Shown piece after piece: positions 8,945 through 17,916 of a stretch of 64,000 nucleotides of DNA. The translations under genes were made by a program, and so were the position numbers. Each line of letters opens with the position of its first letter. Position 1 is the stretch's first letter. The DNA comes from Bacillus sp. NTK071 (lineage in GTDB: Bacteria; Bacillota; Bacilli; Bacillales; Guptibacillaceae). The stretch is from NCBI RefSeq assembly GCF_017303315.1, contig NZ_JAFKOI010000002.1, positions 217,396 to 281,395 on the forward strand, written 5' to 3'. The notes under the pieces are model-generated. The model ran no database searches. It was not told the origin of the DNA and was given only the letters and a program-made list of their open reading frames with translations.

Positions 8945-9007
8945 TTGATTCAATTATTAATCTGCTATATCATTTGTCTTGAATTAAGAATATCTTAATT
9001 CGAGATA
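8945..9007 (+). promoter_or_regulatory. azoR promoter with MhqR-like operator
   Basis: TTGATT (8945-8950), 17-nt spacer, TATCAT (8968-8973). Just downstream lies a perfect inverted repeat GAATTAAGA-ATA-TCTTAATTC (8981-9001), overlapping TATCTTAATTCGAGATA (8991-9007). The latter resembles the MhqR operator of B. subtilis (ATCT, about 8 nt, AGAT), which represses azoreductase and dioxygenase genes until quinones are present. Position after the -10 fits repression. Confidence 0.6.
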
Positions 9008-9040
9008 ATCTAACCCTACTTGAAAGGAATGTATTTCGAA

Positions 9041-9676
9041 ATGGCAAAAGTTTTATATATTACAGCACATCCACACGATGATACTCAATCTTACAGTATG
9101 GCAGTAGGTAAATCATTTATTGATACTTACAAAGAAGTTAACCCAAATGATGAAGTGGTTCACCTTGATCTATATCGTGAACACATTCCACAAATCGATG
9201 CTGATGTGTTCAGCGGATGGGGGAAACTCCAGTCCGGGCAAGAATTTGATGAATTGTCTGCAAGTGAAAAAGAGAAAGTTCAGCGCCTTAACGAGTTAAG
9301 CGATGAATTCATTGCTGCAGATAAATACGTATTTGTAACACCACTATGGAATTTCTCATTTCCACCAGTTATGAAAGCGTATCTTGATTCTGTTTCTGTA
9401 GCAGGGAAAGCCTTTAAATATACAGAAAACGGTCCAGTTGGACTTCTCACCGATAAAAAGGCGATTCACATTCAAGCACGTGGTGGCGTTTATTCTGAAG
9501 GGCCAGCTGCCGAAATGGAAATGGGACACCGCTACTTCTCTGTCATGATGCAATTCTATGGTGTACCTGAATTTGATGGTTTGTTTGTAGAAGGGCATAA
9601 TGCAATGCCAGAAAAAGCAGAACAAATTAAGCAGGATGCCATTGCACGCGCGAAAGACGCGGCCCACACATTCTAA
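9041..9676 (+). CDS. azoR: FMN-dependent NADH:quinone oxidoreductase / azoreductase
   Basis: About 211 residues of the AcpD/AzoR flavodoxin-like family. The N-terminal FMN phosphate-binding segment ([14 protein letters not shown]), the [10 protein letters not shown] segment and the [10 protein letters not shown] segment are characteristic. It reduces quinones and azo compounds by two electrons with NADH, protecting against electrophile stress, and acts in the cytosol as a dimer. The frame opens at TTG 9020, but AAAGGA precedes ATG 9041 and the family starts there. Monocistronic, with an MhqR-like operator and a strong terminator. Confidence 0.92.
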   Translation: MAKVLYITAHPHDDTQSYSMAVGKSFIDTYKEVNPNDEVVHLDLYREHIPQIDADVFSGWGKLQSGQEFDELSASEKEKVQRLNELSDEFIAADKYVFVTPLWNFSFPPVMKAYLDSVSVAGKAFKYTENGPVGLLTDKKAIHIQARGGVYSEGPAAEMEMGHRYFSVMMQFYGVPEFDGLFVEGHNAMPEKAEQIKQDAIARAKDAAHTF

Positions 9677-9696
9677 GTGACCTTTTAATAGAAAGA

Positions 9697-9741
9697 ACAA
9701 CACAAAAACCAGCTGAATGTTCAGCTGGTTTTTGTGTTGTT
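9697..9741. terminator. Bidirectional terminator between azoR and copZ
   Basis: Long perfect stem AACACAAAAACCAGCTGAA/TTCAGCTGGTTTTTGTGTT flanked by A's and T's, serving the two convergent genes. Confidence 0.9.
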
Positions 9742-9946
9742 ATACAACATCGTATCCTTGCTCTTCCACGGCTTCTTTCAACTTTGAAGTAGGGACTTGA
9801 TTAGAATCAAACGTTACATCTGCATGACCGTCTTCTAGATGCACCTCTACTGCTGATACTCCATCAAGTTCTAATAAAGCGGTACGAACAGCTGACTTAC
9901 AATGATCACAGGTCATTCCTTTAATATGAATCGTTGCTTGTTCCAT
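9740..9946 (-). CDS. copZ: Copper chaperone CopZ
   Basis: A 68-residue heavy-metal-associated (HMA) ferredoxin-fold protein. The GMTCDHCK motif carries the two Cu(I)-binding cysteines and the C terminus has the usual EQGYDV end. It carries Cu(I) to a CopA-type ATPase. Unlike in B. subtilis, no copA or csoR lies beside it in this window, so the efflux ATPase must be elsewhere. AAGGAG lies 8 nt before ATG. Confidence 0.93.
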   Translation of the reverse strand: MEQATIHIKGMTCDHCKSAVRTALLELDGVSAVEVHLEDGHADVTFDSNQVPTSKLKEAVEEQGYDVV

Positions 9947-10028
9947 TCCAACTACTCCTTCCTCTTATCATCTATTTCTACTATTCCCTAAAAGTTTCAG
10001 TTGTTAACAACGTTCTAAATAAATAAGA

Positions 10029-10147
10029 GACTGTTTTCTAAAAGATTGATGTCTTTGAAAGGTAATTGTAAAAAAATCAACATAGGAAAGTTGATTGGAG
10101 CGGAAATCAACCACTACTCTTATAGCACAATATCTACGAAAACAGCC
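10029..10147. repeat. Decayed interspersed Bacillus repeat element
   Basis: A non-coding stretch bounded by inverted ends GACTGTTTTC (10029-10038) and GAAAACAGCC (10138-10147). Inside it has TTGATTGGAGCGGAAA, and the right end reads TTATAGCACAATATCTACG before GAAAACAGCC. From memory, near-identical phrases occur in intergenic repeats scattered through many Bacillus genomes. No coding capacity. Confidence 0.5.
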
Positions 10148-10152
10148 AAATG

Positions 10153-10177
10153 AAAACAGCATGACATTTCGTCATGC
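10153..10177 (-). terminator. Terminator of doxX
   Basis: Minus strand GCATGAC-GAAAT-GTCATGC followed by TGTTTTC; the stem overlaps the stop codon. Confidence 0.6.
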
Positions 10178-10558
10178 CGTCTTTGGTTTCGCAGCCCAGT
10201 AGACCCACCAGATTAATAATGGCTGAAATAGTAGTCTGACATACAGAAGGGTTTGGTTCGCTTCCTGTTGGCCAGGTGCCGGAATCCCCGCTATGGCTGC
10301 ATAAATATTAGCTGGGAAAATAACAATTAAATAAACAACTGTCCAGAACCTTGCCTGCTTTCGTGTACTTGGCCATACAAGGAGAATCGCAAGAAAGATT
10401 TCAAGCAAGCCCGTTACATAAATGAGTCCCAGTCGAAAAGGAACCCACTCAGGTAACATAGCCGCAAACCCCTCTCCTTGAGCAAAATGGGCAATACCTG
10501 CGAGTACAAAAAAGAAAGCAAATAACACGAGTGCTATCATACGTATTGTTTTAATCAT
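10172..10558 (-). CDS. DoxX family membrane protein
   Basis: A 128-residue protein with four hydrophobic helices and short loops, fitting the DoxX/SURF4-like family. The motif with FVLAGIAHF in helix 1 and GLLEIFLAILL in helix 2 is typical. Members are small inner-membrane proteins, some tied to thiosulfate:quinone oxidation or redox stress, but for this YphA-like branch no reaction is established. AAAGGAG lies 6 nt before ATG. Monocistronic. Confidence 0.75.
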   Translation of the reverse strand: MIKTIRMIALVLFAFFFVLAGIAHFAQGEGFAAMLPEWVPFRLGLIYVTGLLEIFLAILLVWPSTRKQARFWTVVYLIVIFPANIYAAIAGIPAPGQQEANQTLLYVRLLFQPLLIWWVYWAAKPKTA

Positions 10559-10626
10559 AAAGGGCTCCTTTTCTCTTTGCCCTATTTATCATATCAAATA
10601 TTTCCTTCTCTTATAAAACAAAAAGC

Positions 10627-12243
10627 TTATCGGAGGAGTTTACTTATCGTGAATGGCAGCATATCATGAAGCGTTTCAAATGAATAAGTTACCTCTAAAC
10701 GTTCCGTCCACTTGTGAGCATCCTTTCCTTTAGGGCCAAGATTCATAACAGGAACCTTGAGTTGTTCTAAGGCATCAAGTGGTAGTTCATACGATTGACC
10801 GTACAATGGCATGTTATCCATTAGCGGCTGAATAGTTTCTTTCGTTCTTTCAAGTCCAACAAAGCTTAAATCAGAAAGGCCAGGGAAATAATGCTGAGGC
10901 TTAAGTGTTACTTGATGTTTTGCTTTACTATAAGAAACAACCTCCTTAATCGTTTCTTTAATAAACGGATCATGACGTGATGAGACAGCAGGATAGAATG
11001 GAGGGTTATAAAAAAGGATGATCATCGGTCCATCTTCTTTACAAAGAGCCGCAAGATCAAATACCATTCGTGTAGAAAGATCGCGATCGCCAAGGTCTTT
11101 AAAGTTAGCTGTGATATAATCCTGACGACGTTTAATTTCTGCCTCTCCGAACAATTCCACCGCTCGTTCATGGAGCTGTTCATAAGTTAGAACCTTAACA
11201 TGAAATGGTTTTGGCACGTAATTTTGAAGCTTTGAAAATTCAGTAGCCCTTGCTAAATAGTGAGCTTCTATCCGCTTTGCTGCTATCCGAACAGCTTTAA
11301 GCAATTTATCAGTAATGTCTTGAATACTACTTTCCATACCAAGCACATTAAAAAGAGTGACGCCAACATGTGGGATTTGAACGGAATATTCTTCTTTTAA
11401 ATCTTTTTGCATTAAATTTGTCGGTGGAGGCGTTACTTCCCCATCTATCACTTCGCAGAAATCAGAATTAAGTTCAAGCTCTCTCGTCACTTCTGCTGCC
11501 ATATAATTCGCATTTAATCCTGAGAAGGGCTCTCCAACGTGCGTCTCTTGTCCGTAACAGAAAAATCCTGGAAGAAGCTTTCCAATCGAACCTGTGTAAA
11601 CATATAAATTCTGATCACCCGGATAATTGGTGAAAACAGGTTCTGAATTTAAACATGCTGTATATTCGAGTCCGTATTCTTTCGCAAGCTCTACAAGTAT
11701 GGGGACAGCTTCAATCATGCCAAGAGAGTTAACTTCCTCGTCAGGTACGGTTAGGAGAAGGACGTTTCCTTCGAAAGCACCCATACTCGCTTTTTCAAGC
11801 ATACTCATCTGTAGTGCTAGCCCAGCTTTCATGTCCATAACTCCTCGACCAAACAACCACTCGCCTGCTTTAAGATCTTCTTGAACATCTTCGGGCATTT
11901 TATCAAGATTTTTATATATTTCTTCTGTCAGATCATATGGATTAAAGGCTAAATTTTTCAGCTGGCCGAAGTCTTCAACATCAACAACATCAAAATGACT
12001 AATTAATATGACCGTTTTTTTGGAATCGCCACTCTTAACAAGACCTGTAACAAAAGATCGTCCGTCACTAGTAGGGTGCAGTGCGAGTTGGTCTGGATTC
12101 TCTTTAAAATAAGACAAATCCTGAAGTTGCAGATGTATATACTCCGCAAGAGCAACTTCAGGATAAGTACCAGTCACACTGTGATGTTCAACCAACCTCG
12201 ATAGCAAATACATTAATGTTTCTTTTGTTTGCCATTTCCCCAT
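10627..12243 (-). CDS. rocB: M20 family peptidase, RocB-like (arginine utilisation)
   Basis: 538 residues of the M20 metallopeptidase superfamily. Metal-site segments are visible: SHFDVVD (about 85), GRGVMDMKAG (about 132) and PDEEVNS (about 165). B. subtilis RocB (566 residues) is encoded with the arginine catabolic genes rocABC; its exact reaction is unproven and amide or acyl-arginine hydrolysis is only a guess. Here it stands alone, without rocA or rocC. I found no sigma-54 promoter upstream, unlike the B. subtilis roc operon. Start ATG follows GAGGGGG. Confidence 0.85.
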   Translation of the reverse strand: MGKWQTKETLMYLLSRLVEHHSVTGTYPEVALAEYIHLQLQDLSYFKENPDQLALHPTSDGRSFVTGLVKSGDSKKTVILISHFDVVDVEDFGQLKNLAFNPYDLTEEIYKNLDKMPEDVQEDLKAGEWLFGRGVMDMKAGLALQMSMLEKASMGAFEGNVLLLTVPDEEVNSLGMIEAVPILVELAKEYGLEYTACLNSEPVFTNYPGDQNLYVYTGSIGKLLPGFFCYGQETHVGEPFSGLNANYMAAEVTRELELNSDFCEVIDGEVTPPPTNLMQKDLKEEYSVQIPHVGVTLFNVLGMESSIQDITDKLLKAVRIAAKRIEAHYLARATEFSKLQNYVPKPFHVKVLTYEQLHERAVELFGEAEIKRRQDYITANFKDLGDRDLSTRMVFDLAALCKEDGPMIILFYNPPFYPAVSSRHDPFIKETIKEVVSYSKAKHQVTLKPQHYFPGLSDLSFVGLERTKETIQPLMDNMPLYGQSYELPLDALEQLKVPVMNLGPKGKDAHKWTERLEVTYSFETLHDMLPFTISKLLR

Positions 12244-12396
12244 ATCCTAAGCCCCCTCTTATGTCTCTACTTTTTGCAAATACCACCTGTTTTTGGTAGG
12301 TTTAATGGGAATAGACGGACTTTTATGAACTCTTGATCCGTTTATCATATTTTATACATACAAATCCCGAAAAGACCAGAAGAAATGGGGGAAATC

Positions 12397-13182
12397 ATGA
12401 CAATCATTTTTGCTCATAGAGGTGCGAGTAGACAATGTCCTGAAAACACAATGAGCGCCTATAAACGCGCTGTAGAAATTGGTGCAGAAGGAATTGAAAT
12501 CGATGTTCAACTCTCAAAAGACAGCGCTCCTGTCGTTATACATGATCGTACATTAAAGCGAACTACATCTGGAAGAGGTACTGTTACTCAAACGAGTTTT
12601 GAGGATTTAAAAAAGCTTGATGCTGGGAGTTGGTTTTCTTCAAACTTCAAGAATGAACGTATTCCTTCCCTCGAAGAAGTACTCATATGGGCAAACCAAT
12701 ACCCAGATTTATGGCTAAATGTTGAATTGAAATATTACAATGAATACGATGATCAGCTTGCGAGAACGACGATCCCACTTATTAAAAAGTTTCGTTCGGA
12801 GAAGAATACAGTTATATCAAGTTTTGAACATCAGCGTCTTCTTGATGTTCATAAATTATGGTCAAAAATAGAAACCGCGCCGCTCTATAAAGGAAATTTA
12901 AACGAACCATGTAAGTATGCAAAAAAACTAAAAGCGAAAGCCCTTCACCCACAGTATAAACTTGTAACTGAGTCGCAGATTAAAACAATCCACTCACATG
13001 GGATTAAAATTCGTCCATATACGGTGAATGAGGAAAGATGGATCAGACAATTTCTTGATTGGGAAGTAGATGGTCTCATGACAGATGTTCCTGATCTCGC
13101 TCTTAATATCATGCACAACAAGCAAATTTCACAGCAAAGACAACCATGGTGGAAAAGTTTGTGGAGCTTTGTATCACGGTAA
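12397..13182 (+). CDS. Glycerophosphodiester phosphodiesterase
   Basis: About 261 residues, a one-domain GDPD TIM barrel without signal peptide. Signature residues are present: HRG near residue 7, the PENT motif, EIDVQ and VIHDRTLKRTT. It hydrolyses glycerophosphodiesters from lipid turnover to glycerol-3-phosphate and an alcohol in the cytosol (UgpQ-like). ATG 12397 is preferred over 12385 because GGGGGA sits just before it. The C terminus is Trp-rich. Monocistronic; divergent from rocB. Confidence 0.9.
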   Translation: MTIIFAHRGASRQCPENTMSAYKRAVEIGAEGIEIDVQLSKDSAPVVIHDRTLKRTTSGRGTVTQTSFEDLKKLDAGSWFSSNFKNERIPSLEEVLIWANQYPDLWLNVELKYYNEYDDQLARTTIPLIKKFRSEKNTVISSFEHQRLLDVHKLWSKIETAPLYKGNLNEPCKYAKKLKAKALHPQYKLVTESQIKTIHSHGIKIRPYTVNEERWIRQFLDWEVDGLMTDVPDLALNIMHNKQISQQRQPWWKSLWSFVSR

Positions 13183-13258
13183 AGCATGATTTGCGACATC
13201 CATTCTTGCGCATGCTATACTTTTAGGGTCACGAAAGAAGTAACTAAGGAGAGATACG

Positions 13259-14278
13259 ATGTCATCAGCATTATTTACACCATATACGATTAAAAACGTC
13301 ACTTTTTCTAACAGAATTGTTATGAGTCCAATGTGTATGTACTCATGTGAAGCAGAAGATGGCAAAGCGACAAACTTTCATTATACACACTACACTTCAA
13401 GGGCTGTGGGGCGAACAGGGCTTATTATTACCGAAGCTGCAGCCGTCACCCAACAAGGACGAATTTCTCCACAAGATCTCGGTATTTGGAGTGATGAACA
13501 TATAGAGGGGTTAAAAAAGATTGTTCAACTTTCTCAGGAGCAAGGAGCGAAAGTCGGCATTCAACTTGCACATGCTGGTCGAAAAGCAGTGCTAGATGGA
13601 CCAATTATTGCCCCTTCACCTATTCCTTTCAGTGAAGATCGGAAAACGCCAGAAGAGATGACGATTGATCAAATAAAAGAAACCATCCACGCATTCAAAG
13701 AAGGCGCCAGAAGAGCAAATGAAGCTGGGTTCGATGTGATCGAATTGCACGGTGCTCACGGTTACTTAATGAATGAATTTCTTTCACCCCTAACAAACAA
13801 GCGCACTGATGGATATGGTGGTTCAAAAGAAAACCGCTACCGTTTCCTAAGAGAAGTTATTTCTGAAGTGAAAGAAGTCTGGAGCGGACCATTGTTTGTG
13901 AGAATTTCTGCCGATGAATATGATGAAGAAGGAAACACAATTGACGACTTCATTTATTTCGCGAAGGAAATGAAAGAACAGGGTGTAGATCTTGTCGACT
14001 GCAGTACAGGTGGTGTAATTCCAGCACAAATTAACGCATATCCTGGCTATCAAGTTACACACGCTGAACGGATTAGGAAAGAAGCTAATATTCCTACTGG
14101 TGCTGTTGGATTAATTACCCATCCGCTTCAAGCGGAAGAAATCATTCAGAATGATCGAGCTGATTTGGTCTTACTAGCAAGAGAACTTCTTAGAGACCCA
14201 TACTGGGCTCGTACAGCGGCATCAGAACTTGGCGCTGAGCTCCAAGCACCAAAGCAATATGAACGAGGCTGGAATTAA
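13259..14278 (+). CDS. namA: NADPH dehydrogenase NamA (YqjM, old yellow enzyme family)
   Basis: 339 residues, almost the same length as B. subtilis YqjM (338). The FMN/substrate residues of the YqjM subclass fall at identical positions: Cys26, Tyr28, His164 and His167. It reduces the C=C bond of alpha,beta-unsaturated aldehydes and ketones and nitro compounds with NADPH. A promoter with extended -10 (TGCTATACT, TATACT at 13216-13221) lies just upstream and AAGGAG precedes ATG. Ends in a shared terminator with rnz. Confidence 0.95.
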   Translation: MSSALFTPYTIKNVTFSNRIVMSPMCMYSCEAEDGKATNFHYTHYTSRAVGRTGLIITEAAAVTQQGRISPQDLGIWSDEHIEGLKKIVQLSQEQGAKVGIQLAHAGRKAVLDGPIIAPSPIPFSEDRKTPEEMTIDQIKETIHAFKEGARRANEAGFDVIELHGAHGYLMNEFLSPLTNKRTDGYGGSKENRYRFLREVISEVKEVWSGPLFVRISADEYDEEGNTIDDFIYFAKEMKEQGVDLVDCSTGGVIPAQINAYPGYQVTHAERIRKEANIPTGAVGLITHPLQAEEIIQNDRADLVLLARELLRDPYWARTAASELGAELQAPKQYERGWN

Positions 14279-14290
14279 ATAACTTCTCAC

Positions 14291-14325
14291 AAGAAAAGCT
14301 GGCTCAAGACGAGCCAGCTTTTCTT
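14291..14325. terminator. Bidirectional terminator between namA and rnz
   Basis: Perfect stem AAGAAAAGCTGGCTC-AAGAC-GAGCCAGCTTTTCTT; overlaps the last codons of rnz on the minus strand. Confidence 0.88.
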
Positions 14326-15236
14326 AATGGGATTTGGATTGTCATTTGATCATGTGCAATGTCTGTATTTTGAAAAACTGCCCTAGCCTCATTCAGTAAA
14401 CGATGCACATCGTGCTCCTGATAACGAGAACTAATATGATTTATTAGTAACTTCGAAACTTCTGCTTTATATGCAACACCCGCTGCTTCTGCAGTAGTAG
14501 AGTGAAAATAATCTCGTGCTAGCATTTGTTTATCTTCAGAAAATGTTGCTTCATGCACGAGTAAATCTGCACCTTTCGCTAAATTAACAGCTTTAATCGA
14601 ATATCGAGTGTCACCACAAATTACAATACACCGACCTTTAATCACTGGACCGATGACATCATCCGGGCGTATAATTTGACCGTTCTCAAGTTCAATCGAC
14701 TCGCCACACTTGAGCTTCTTATAAATTGGCCCCGGTTTCACCCCTAGCTCCATCAGTTTATTAGCATTTAATGGACCTGGTTTATCATCTTCTTCTACAC
14801 GATAGCCATAGCTATCAATTCCGTGCTCAAGAAGGCCTGTTTCAATCGTAAATCCTTTTTCTTTTAGTTCCATTCCATCTTCTATTTCTTCCATTCGCAA
14901 TGGATACCTGAGGTGAGTGTTGCTCACACGTAATGCGCATTCTATGAATGACTTAATTCCCTTAGGGCCATAAAGGACAAGCTCTGATTCTCCACCTTGA
15001 AAAGAACGACTTCCAAGAATACCAGGTAATCCAAAAATATGATCGCCATGTAAGTGCGAAATGAAAATTCTCGTTATTTTGCTAAGTGTAATGGATGCAG
15101 AGAGAATTTGATGTTGGGTTGCTTCTCCACAATCAAATAACCATATGTCGCCCGAATCCAGTCGTAAGGCTGAAGAACTTACATTGCGTTTTGTAGAGGG
15201 AATACCTGCACCAGTTCCAAGAAATGTGATTTCCAT
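14304..15236 (-). CDS. rnz: Ribonuclease Z
   Basis: About 310 residues, a metallo-beta-lactamase-fold tRNA 3' endonuclease. The Zn-binding motif SHLHGDHIFG (HxHxDH) and GTGAG near the N terminus are clear, with later histidines in the FHSTTAEAA and NHISSRY segments. It cleaves pre-tRNAs lacking encoded CCA. The first ATG (15242) is too close to the AAGGTGG site, so the third codon is taken as start. Monocistronic and convergent with namA. Confidence 0.95.
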   Translation of the reverse strand: MEITFLGTGAGIPSTKRNVSSSALRLDSGDIWLFDCGEATQHQILSASITLSKITRIFISHLHGDHIFGLPGILGSRSFQGGESELVLYGPKGIKSFIECALRVSNTHLRYPLRMEEIEDGMELKEKGFTIETGLLEHGIDSYGYRVEEDDKPGPLNANKLMELGVKPGPIYKKLKCGESIELENGQIIRPDDVIGPVIKGRCIVICGDTRYSIKAVNLAKGADLLVHEATFSEDKQMLARDYFHSTTAEAAGVAYKAEVSKLLINHISSRYQEHDVHRLLNEARAVFQNTDIAHDQMTIQIPLRKAGSS

Positions 15237-15327
15237 TACCATTCCACCTTTTGAAATCAGTTAGTCGCAAACCTAAAGCACATCAGCTAAACTGTATGTA
15301 TGAATTCTTTTTTAGGAGCTGAAACTC

Positions 15328-15921
15328 GTGTCTATCCGCAAATTATTAGGAACAATCGTACTCGCTCACGTTCTACTCTTTCTATCATTCTTCCTTTTCA
15401 AAGACTTATTCTGGCCGCTCTTCACAACTTCACTACTTTTGCTCGGTATCTTTTCAATCCGAAACGCCAGATGGAAAACACCGTCTCCTCTAAATATGTT
15501 CTATGGACTCGGAAGTGGCATTCTTTTATACCTTATCTTTTATATAGGCAAATCAGTTATGCTGTACCTTTTCCCTGAGTCGATAACACAACTTGAAGAA
15601 TTGTATCGTCTCGTTGCTCCAATACAAGGCTGGCATTATGTGAGCCTTATCTTTGTGATTATTCCTGGAGAGGAACTGTTCTGGAGAGGAGTTGTACAAG
15701 ATCATGTAGAAAAAGCGACTCTACGCTATCCGGTTATTCTAGCAGCACTTCTATACATGAGCGCACACATCTATGCAGGAGCTTTCCTATTGCTTGTAGC
15801 TGCTGTGCTAGCAGGTACGGTCTGGGGGTATCTCTATAAGAAGACCTCGAATATGACAATACCTATAATTTCCCATCTCGTTTTTGATTTACTCCTGCTG
15901 GTTTTCTTCCCGCTTCTTTAA
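15328..15921 (+). CDS. CPBP family intramembrane glutamic protease
   Basis: 197 residues with about six membrane helices. The CPBP (Abi/CAAX) motifs are visible: EE pair at Glu115-Glu116 followed by LFWRG, then SAHIYAG, and SHLVFD near the C terminus. The family includes prenyl-protein endopeptidases and bacteriocin-immunity proteins; the bacterial substrate is unknown. Start is GTG, with TTAGGAG 10 nt upstream. Convergent with dinB with only about 20 nt between the stops. Confidence 0.85.
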   Translation: MSIRKLLGTIVLAHVLLFLSFFLFKDLFWPLFTTSLLLLGIFSIRNARWKTPSPLNMFYGLGSGILLYLIFYIGKSVMLYLFPESITQLEELYRLVAPIQGWHYVSLIFVIIPGEELFWRGVVQDHVEKATLRYPVILAALLYMSAHIYAGAFLLLVAAVLAGTVWGYLYKKTSNMTIPIISHLVFDLLLLVFFPLL

Positions 15922-15942
15922 TTTGTGGTAGGATTTTTTGCC

Positions 15943-17223
15943 TTACTCTTTCTTCTTTTTGTAATTCCAAAGAAAATCACGGTCAAGACTCGTTCCGCGT
16001 CGCTTCTCATCTCTCAATTTATGACTACCATCTTTACCAAGCTGGTTGCCTTTTAAAAGGGAGCTTTCTCCGTATTTAGTTCGTATTAATCCAATTGTAT
16101 TCTGCAAGTCAGCACGTTTGGTATCAGCTTCAAACGAAAATAAATCTAACTGTACTGTTGCTTCATTCCGATCAACGAGGCTTTGGCCTGTGACGCCAAG
16201 CAAACGAATCGGCTGTCCAGACCAGTTCTTCTCAAATAGGTGTTGCGCTGCCTTTAGAATATCTCCTGACTGTGAAATAGGATTTTGTAACTTCCTGCTT
16301 CTAGTGACGGTAGTACGATCACTGTATCGAATCGTCAACTGGATATTAAAGCTTAGCACGTTTTTCTTGGCCATTCGCTTTGCAACTGAATCAGCTAGAT
16401 TCGTTAATGCAGTATTAATTCGATGATGGTCAATAAGATCTTCAGGAAAGGTGGTTGAATTCCCCACGCTTTTAAATTCATCGATAGCGTCAGGGTCCAC
16501 TGGTCGATCATCGTGTCCATTGGCTCGATCATGGAGTCTCTTTCCATTGATACCAAGCTTCATTTCTAATTGAAGAGGATTGGCATGGGCGAGATCATGT
16601 ATTGTTGTGATCTTAAGTTCTTGTAGTTTCTCTTTTGTTTTCTTTCCTACCCCGTGCATTTCGCCTACATCAAGTGGCCAGAGCAACTTGTCAATCTCAC
16701 GTTTTCGCAAAATTGTTATGCCAAGAGGCTTCTTCATATCAGAAGCCATTTTGGCAAGAAACTTATTAGGAGCAATCCCAATGCTACAGGGAATGCCAAT
16801 TTCATCATAAATCCGCTTCTGTATTTCTTCAGCAATAACAACAGGGCTTCTGTCACCACAGTCATCGGTCATATCCAGGTATCCTTCATCTATTGAGACT
16901 GGTTGAACGAGAGGGGTATACGATTCTAACAGTTCGAATATTTGGAGAGAAGTTTGTCGATAAAGAGGAAAGTTAGGTGGCATAATGAGGAGCTCTGGAC
17001 AGTGCTTTTTCGCTTGCCATACAGGCATCGTCGTCTTCACACCTTTTTTTCTTGCTTCATAACTGCTTGTTACGACAATGCCACGCCTTTCTTCAACATT
17101 CCCAGCAATTGCAAGTGGTTTCTCTCGTAGTTCTGGGTTATGTGCTGCTTCAACGGAAGCGTAAAAACTGTTCATATCAACGTGAAAGATAATTCGTCCC
17201 CGTCCCTGCCCTCGCTTATCCAT
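15943..17223 (-). CDS. dinB: DNA polymerase IV (Y family)
   Basis: About 426 residues. Palm-domain catalytic motifs DMNSFYASVE and SIDEGYLDMT carry the metal-binding acids; HhH thumb and little-finger domains follow. It performs error-prone translesion synthesis with the beta clamp, and LDLF near residue 370 could serve as the clamp-binding motif. Corresponds to B. subtilis PolY1 (YqjH). AAGGAGGTGG lies 6 nt before the chosen ATG; the longer frame to 17259 lacks a site. No LexA-type box was seen upstream. Confidence 0.93.
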   Translation of the reverse strand: MDKRGQGRGRIIFHVDMNSFYASVEAAHNPELREKPLAIAGNVEERRGIVVTSSYEARKKGVKTTMPVWQAKKHCPELLIMPPNFPLYRQTSLQIFELLESYTPLVQPVSIDEGYLDMTDDCGDRSPVVIAEEIQKRIYDEIGIPCSIGIAPNKFLAKMASDMKKPLGITILRKREIDKLLWPLDVGEMHGVGKKTKEKLQELKITTIHDLAHANPLQLEMKLGINGKRLHDRANGHDDRPVDPDAIDEFKSVGNSTTFPEDLIDHHRINTALTNLADSVAKRMAKKNVLSFNIQLTIRYSDRTTVTRSRKLQNPISQSGDILKAAQHLFEKNWSGQPIRLLGVTGQSLVDRNEATVQLDLFSFEADTKRADLQNTIGLIRTKYGESSLLKGNQLGKDGSHKLRDEKRRGTSLDRDFLWNYKKKKE

Positions 17224-17288
17224 TACGACCACCTCCTTAACCAATAAATCTATCGACACAATTTGAGTTAAACTGAGCTAAATCGGGT

Positions 17289-17301
17289 GGTGCCTGTCAC
17301 C
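17289..17301. repeat. Short GGTGCCTGTCACC palindrome
   Basis: An interrupted palindrome (GGTG/CACC) that contains the stop codon of the MarR gene on its minus strand. From memory this phrase recurs in intergenic DNA of many Bacillus genomes, so it may be a dispersed repeat that supplied the gene end. Confidence 0.3.
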
Positions 17302-17785
17302 GTATGGGGAGCTTTTGCTTTTCCACCCAATTGACAAATTCACTACCGTGAAAATGCTTATTAAAGTCCATTTGAAATTGGTACATCTCTTTCAGAAACT
17401 CTGCATGTTCTTCTGACTTTTCTCGATATTCGTCCAAATAATTCATTACAGAATACGAATATTGTGTGCTAGCATCCACTTTTTCTAAACCTACATCAGT
17501 AAGGCTTACATATGAAACGCGGCGGTCATTGGCTTTCTTTTCAAGCTTAACAAACGCTTTGTTTTTAAGACGCTTCAGCACTTGCATGACTGTTGATACA
17601 TCCCATAAGCCAATTTCGGAAATTCTTGTAATTGTTATTTCCTTTTCTAGATAGACAATCCACATCACATGCTGCTCTGCCTGCGTTAGTCCAATTTCCC
17701 TTGCATTTTTTTGCCATTCATTTTCTAATACCTTATATGTCCCTCTCATATAATTCATAAGTTTATGAGTTTGAATAGAGTCCAT
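17297..17785 (-). CDS. MarR family regulator, ScoC/Hpr-like
   Basis: 162 residues. A winged-helix region (about 30-105) includes ISEIGLWDVSTVMQVLKRL as recognition helix and ANDRRVSYVSLTD as wing. The spacing and wording (QHVMWIVY, DVSTVMQVLKRL, NDRR) resemble ScoC/Hpr, the transition-state repressor of protease and sporulation genes, but it is shorter than B. subtilis ScoC (about 203 residues). It may be the ScoC orthologue or a paralogue. Monocistronic. Confidence 0.75.
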   Translation of the reverse strand: MDSIQTHKLMNYMRGTYKVLENEWQKNAREIGLTQAEQHVMWIVYLEKEITITRISEIGLWDVSTVMQVLKRLKNKAFVKLEKKANDRRVSYVSLTDVGLEKVDASTQYSYSVMNYLDEYREKSEEHAEFLKEMYQFQMDFNKHFHGSEFVNWVEKQKLPIR

Positions 17786-17872
17786 GTCAACACCGCTTCC
17801 ACTTCAATAATTGTAAATATACCAATCTATTTTAACATAATATAGGAAAGTCGCCACAGACAGCATAGTAAC

Positions 17873-17908
17873 AAAAAGGAACATTGCCCAAAATGCGACA
17901 ATGTTCCC
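17873..17908 (-). terminator. Terminator of the mcm-mmdA-pepT operon
   Basis: Minus strand GGAACATTG, 12-nt loop, CAATGTTCC then T's, just after the peptidase stop. Confidence 0.85.
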
Positions 17909-17916
17909 AGGTTTGT

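Noticed and set aside
12244-12384. Sigma-54 promoter for rocB
   Set aside because: A TTTGCAAA stretch near GGTGG looked suggestive, but the GG-to-GC distance is wrong for a -24/-12 element.
15300-15578. Plus-strand 92-codon frame at the start of the CPBP gene
   Set aside because: Shifted-frame shadow; the GTG frame at 15328 has the TTAGGAG site and complete CPBP motifs.
17224-17296. LexA box upstream of dinB
   Set aside because: No CGAAC-N4-GTTCG-like dyad is present, so SOS control is not supported.
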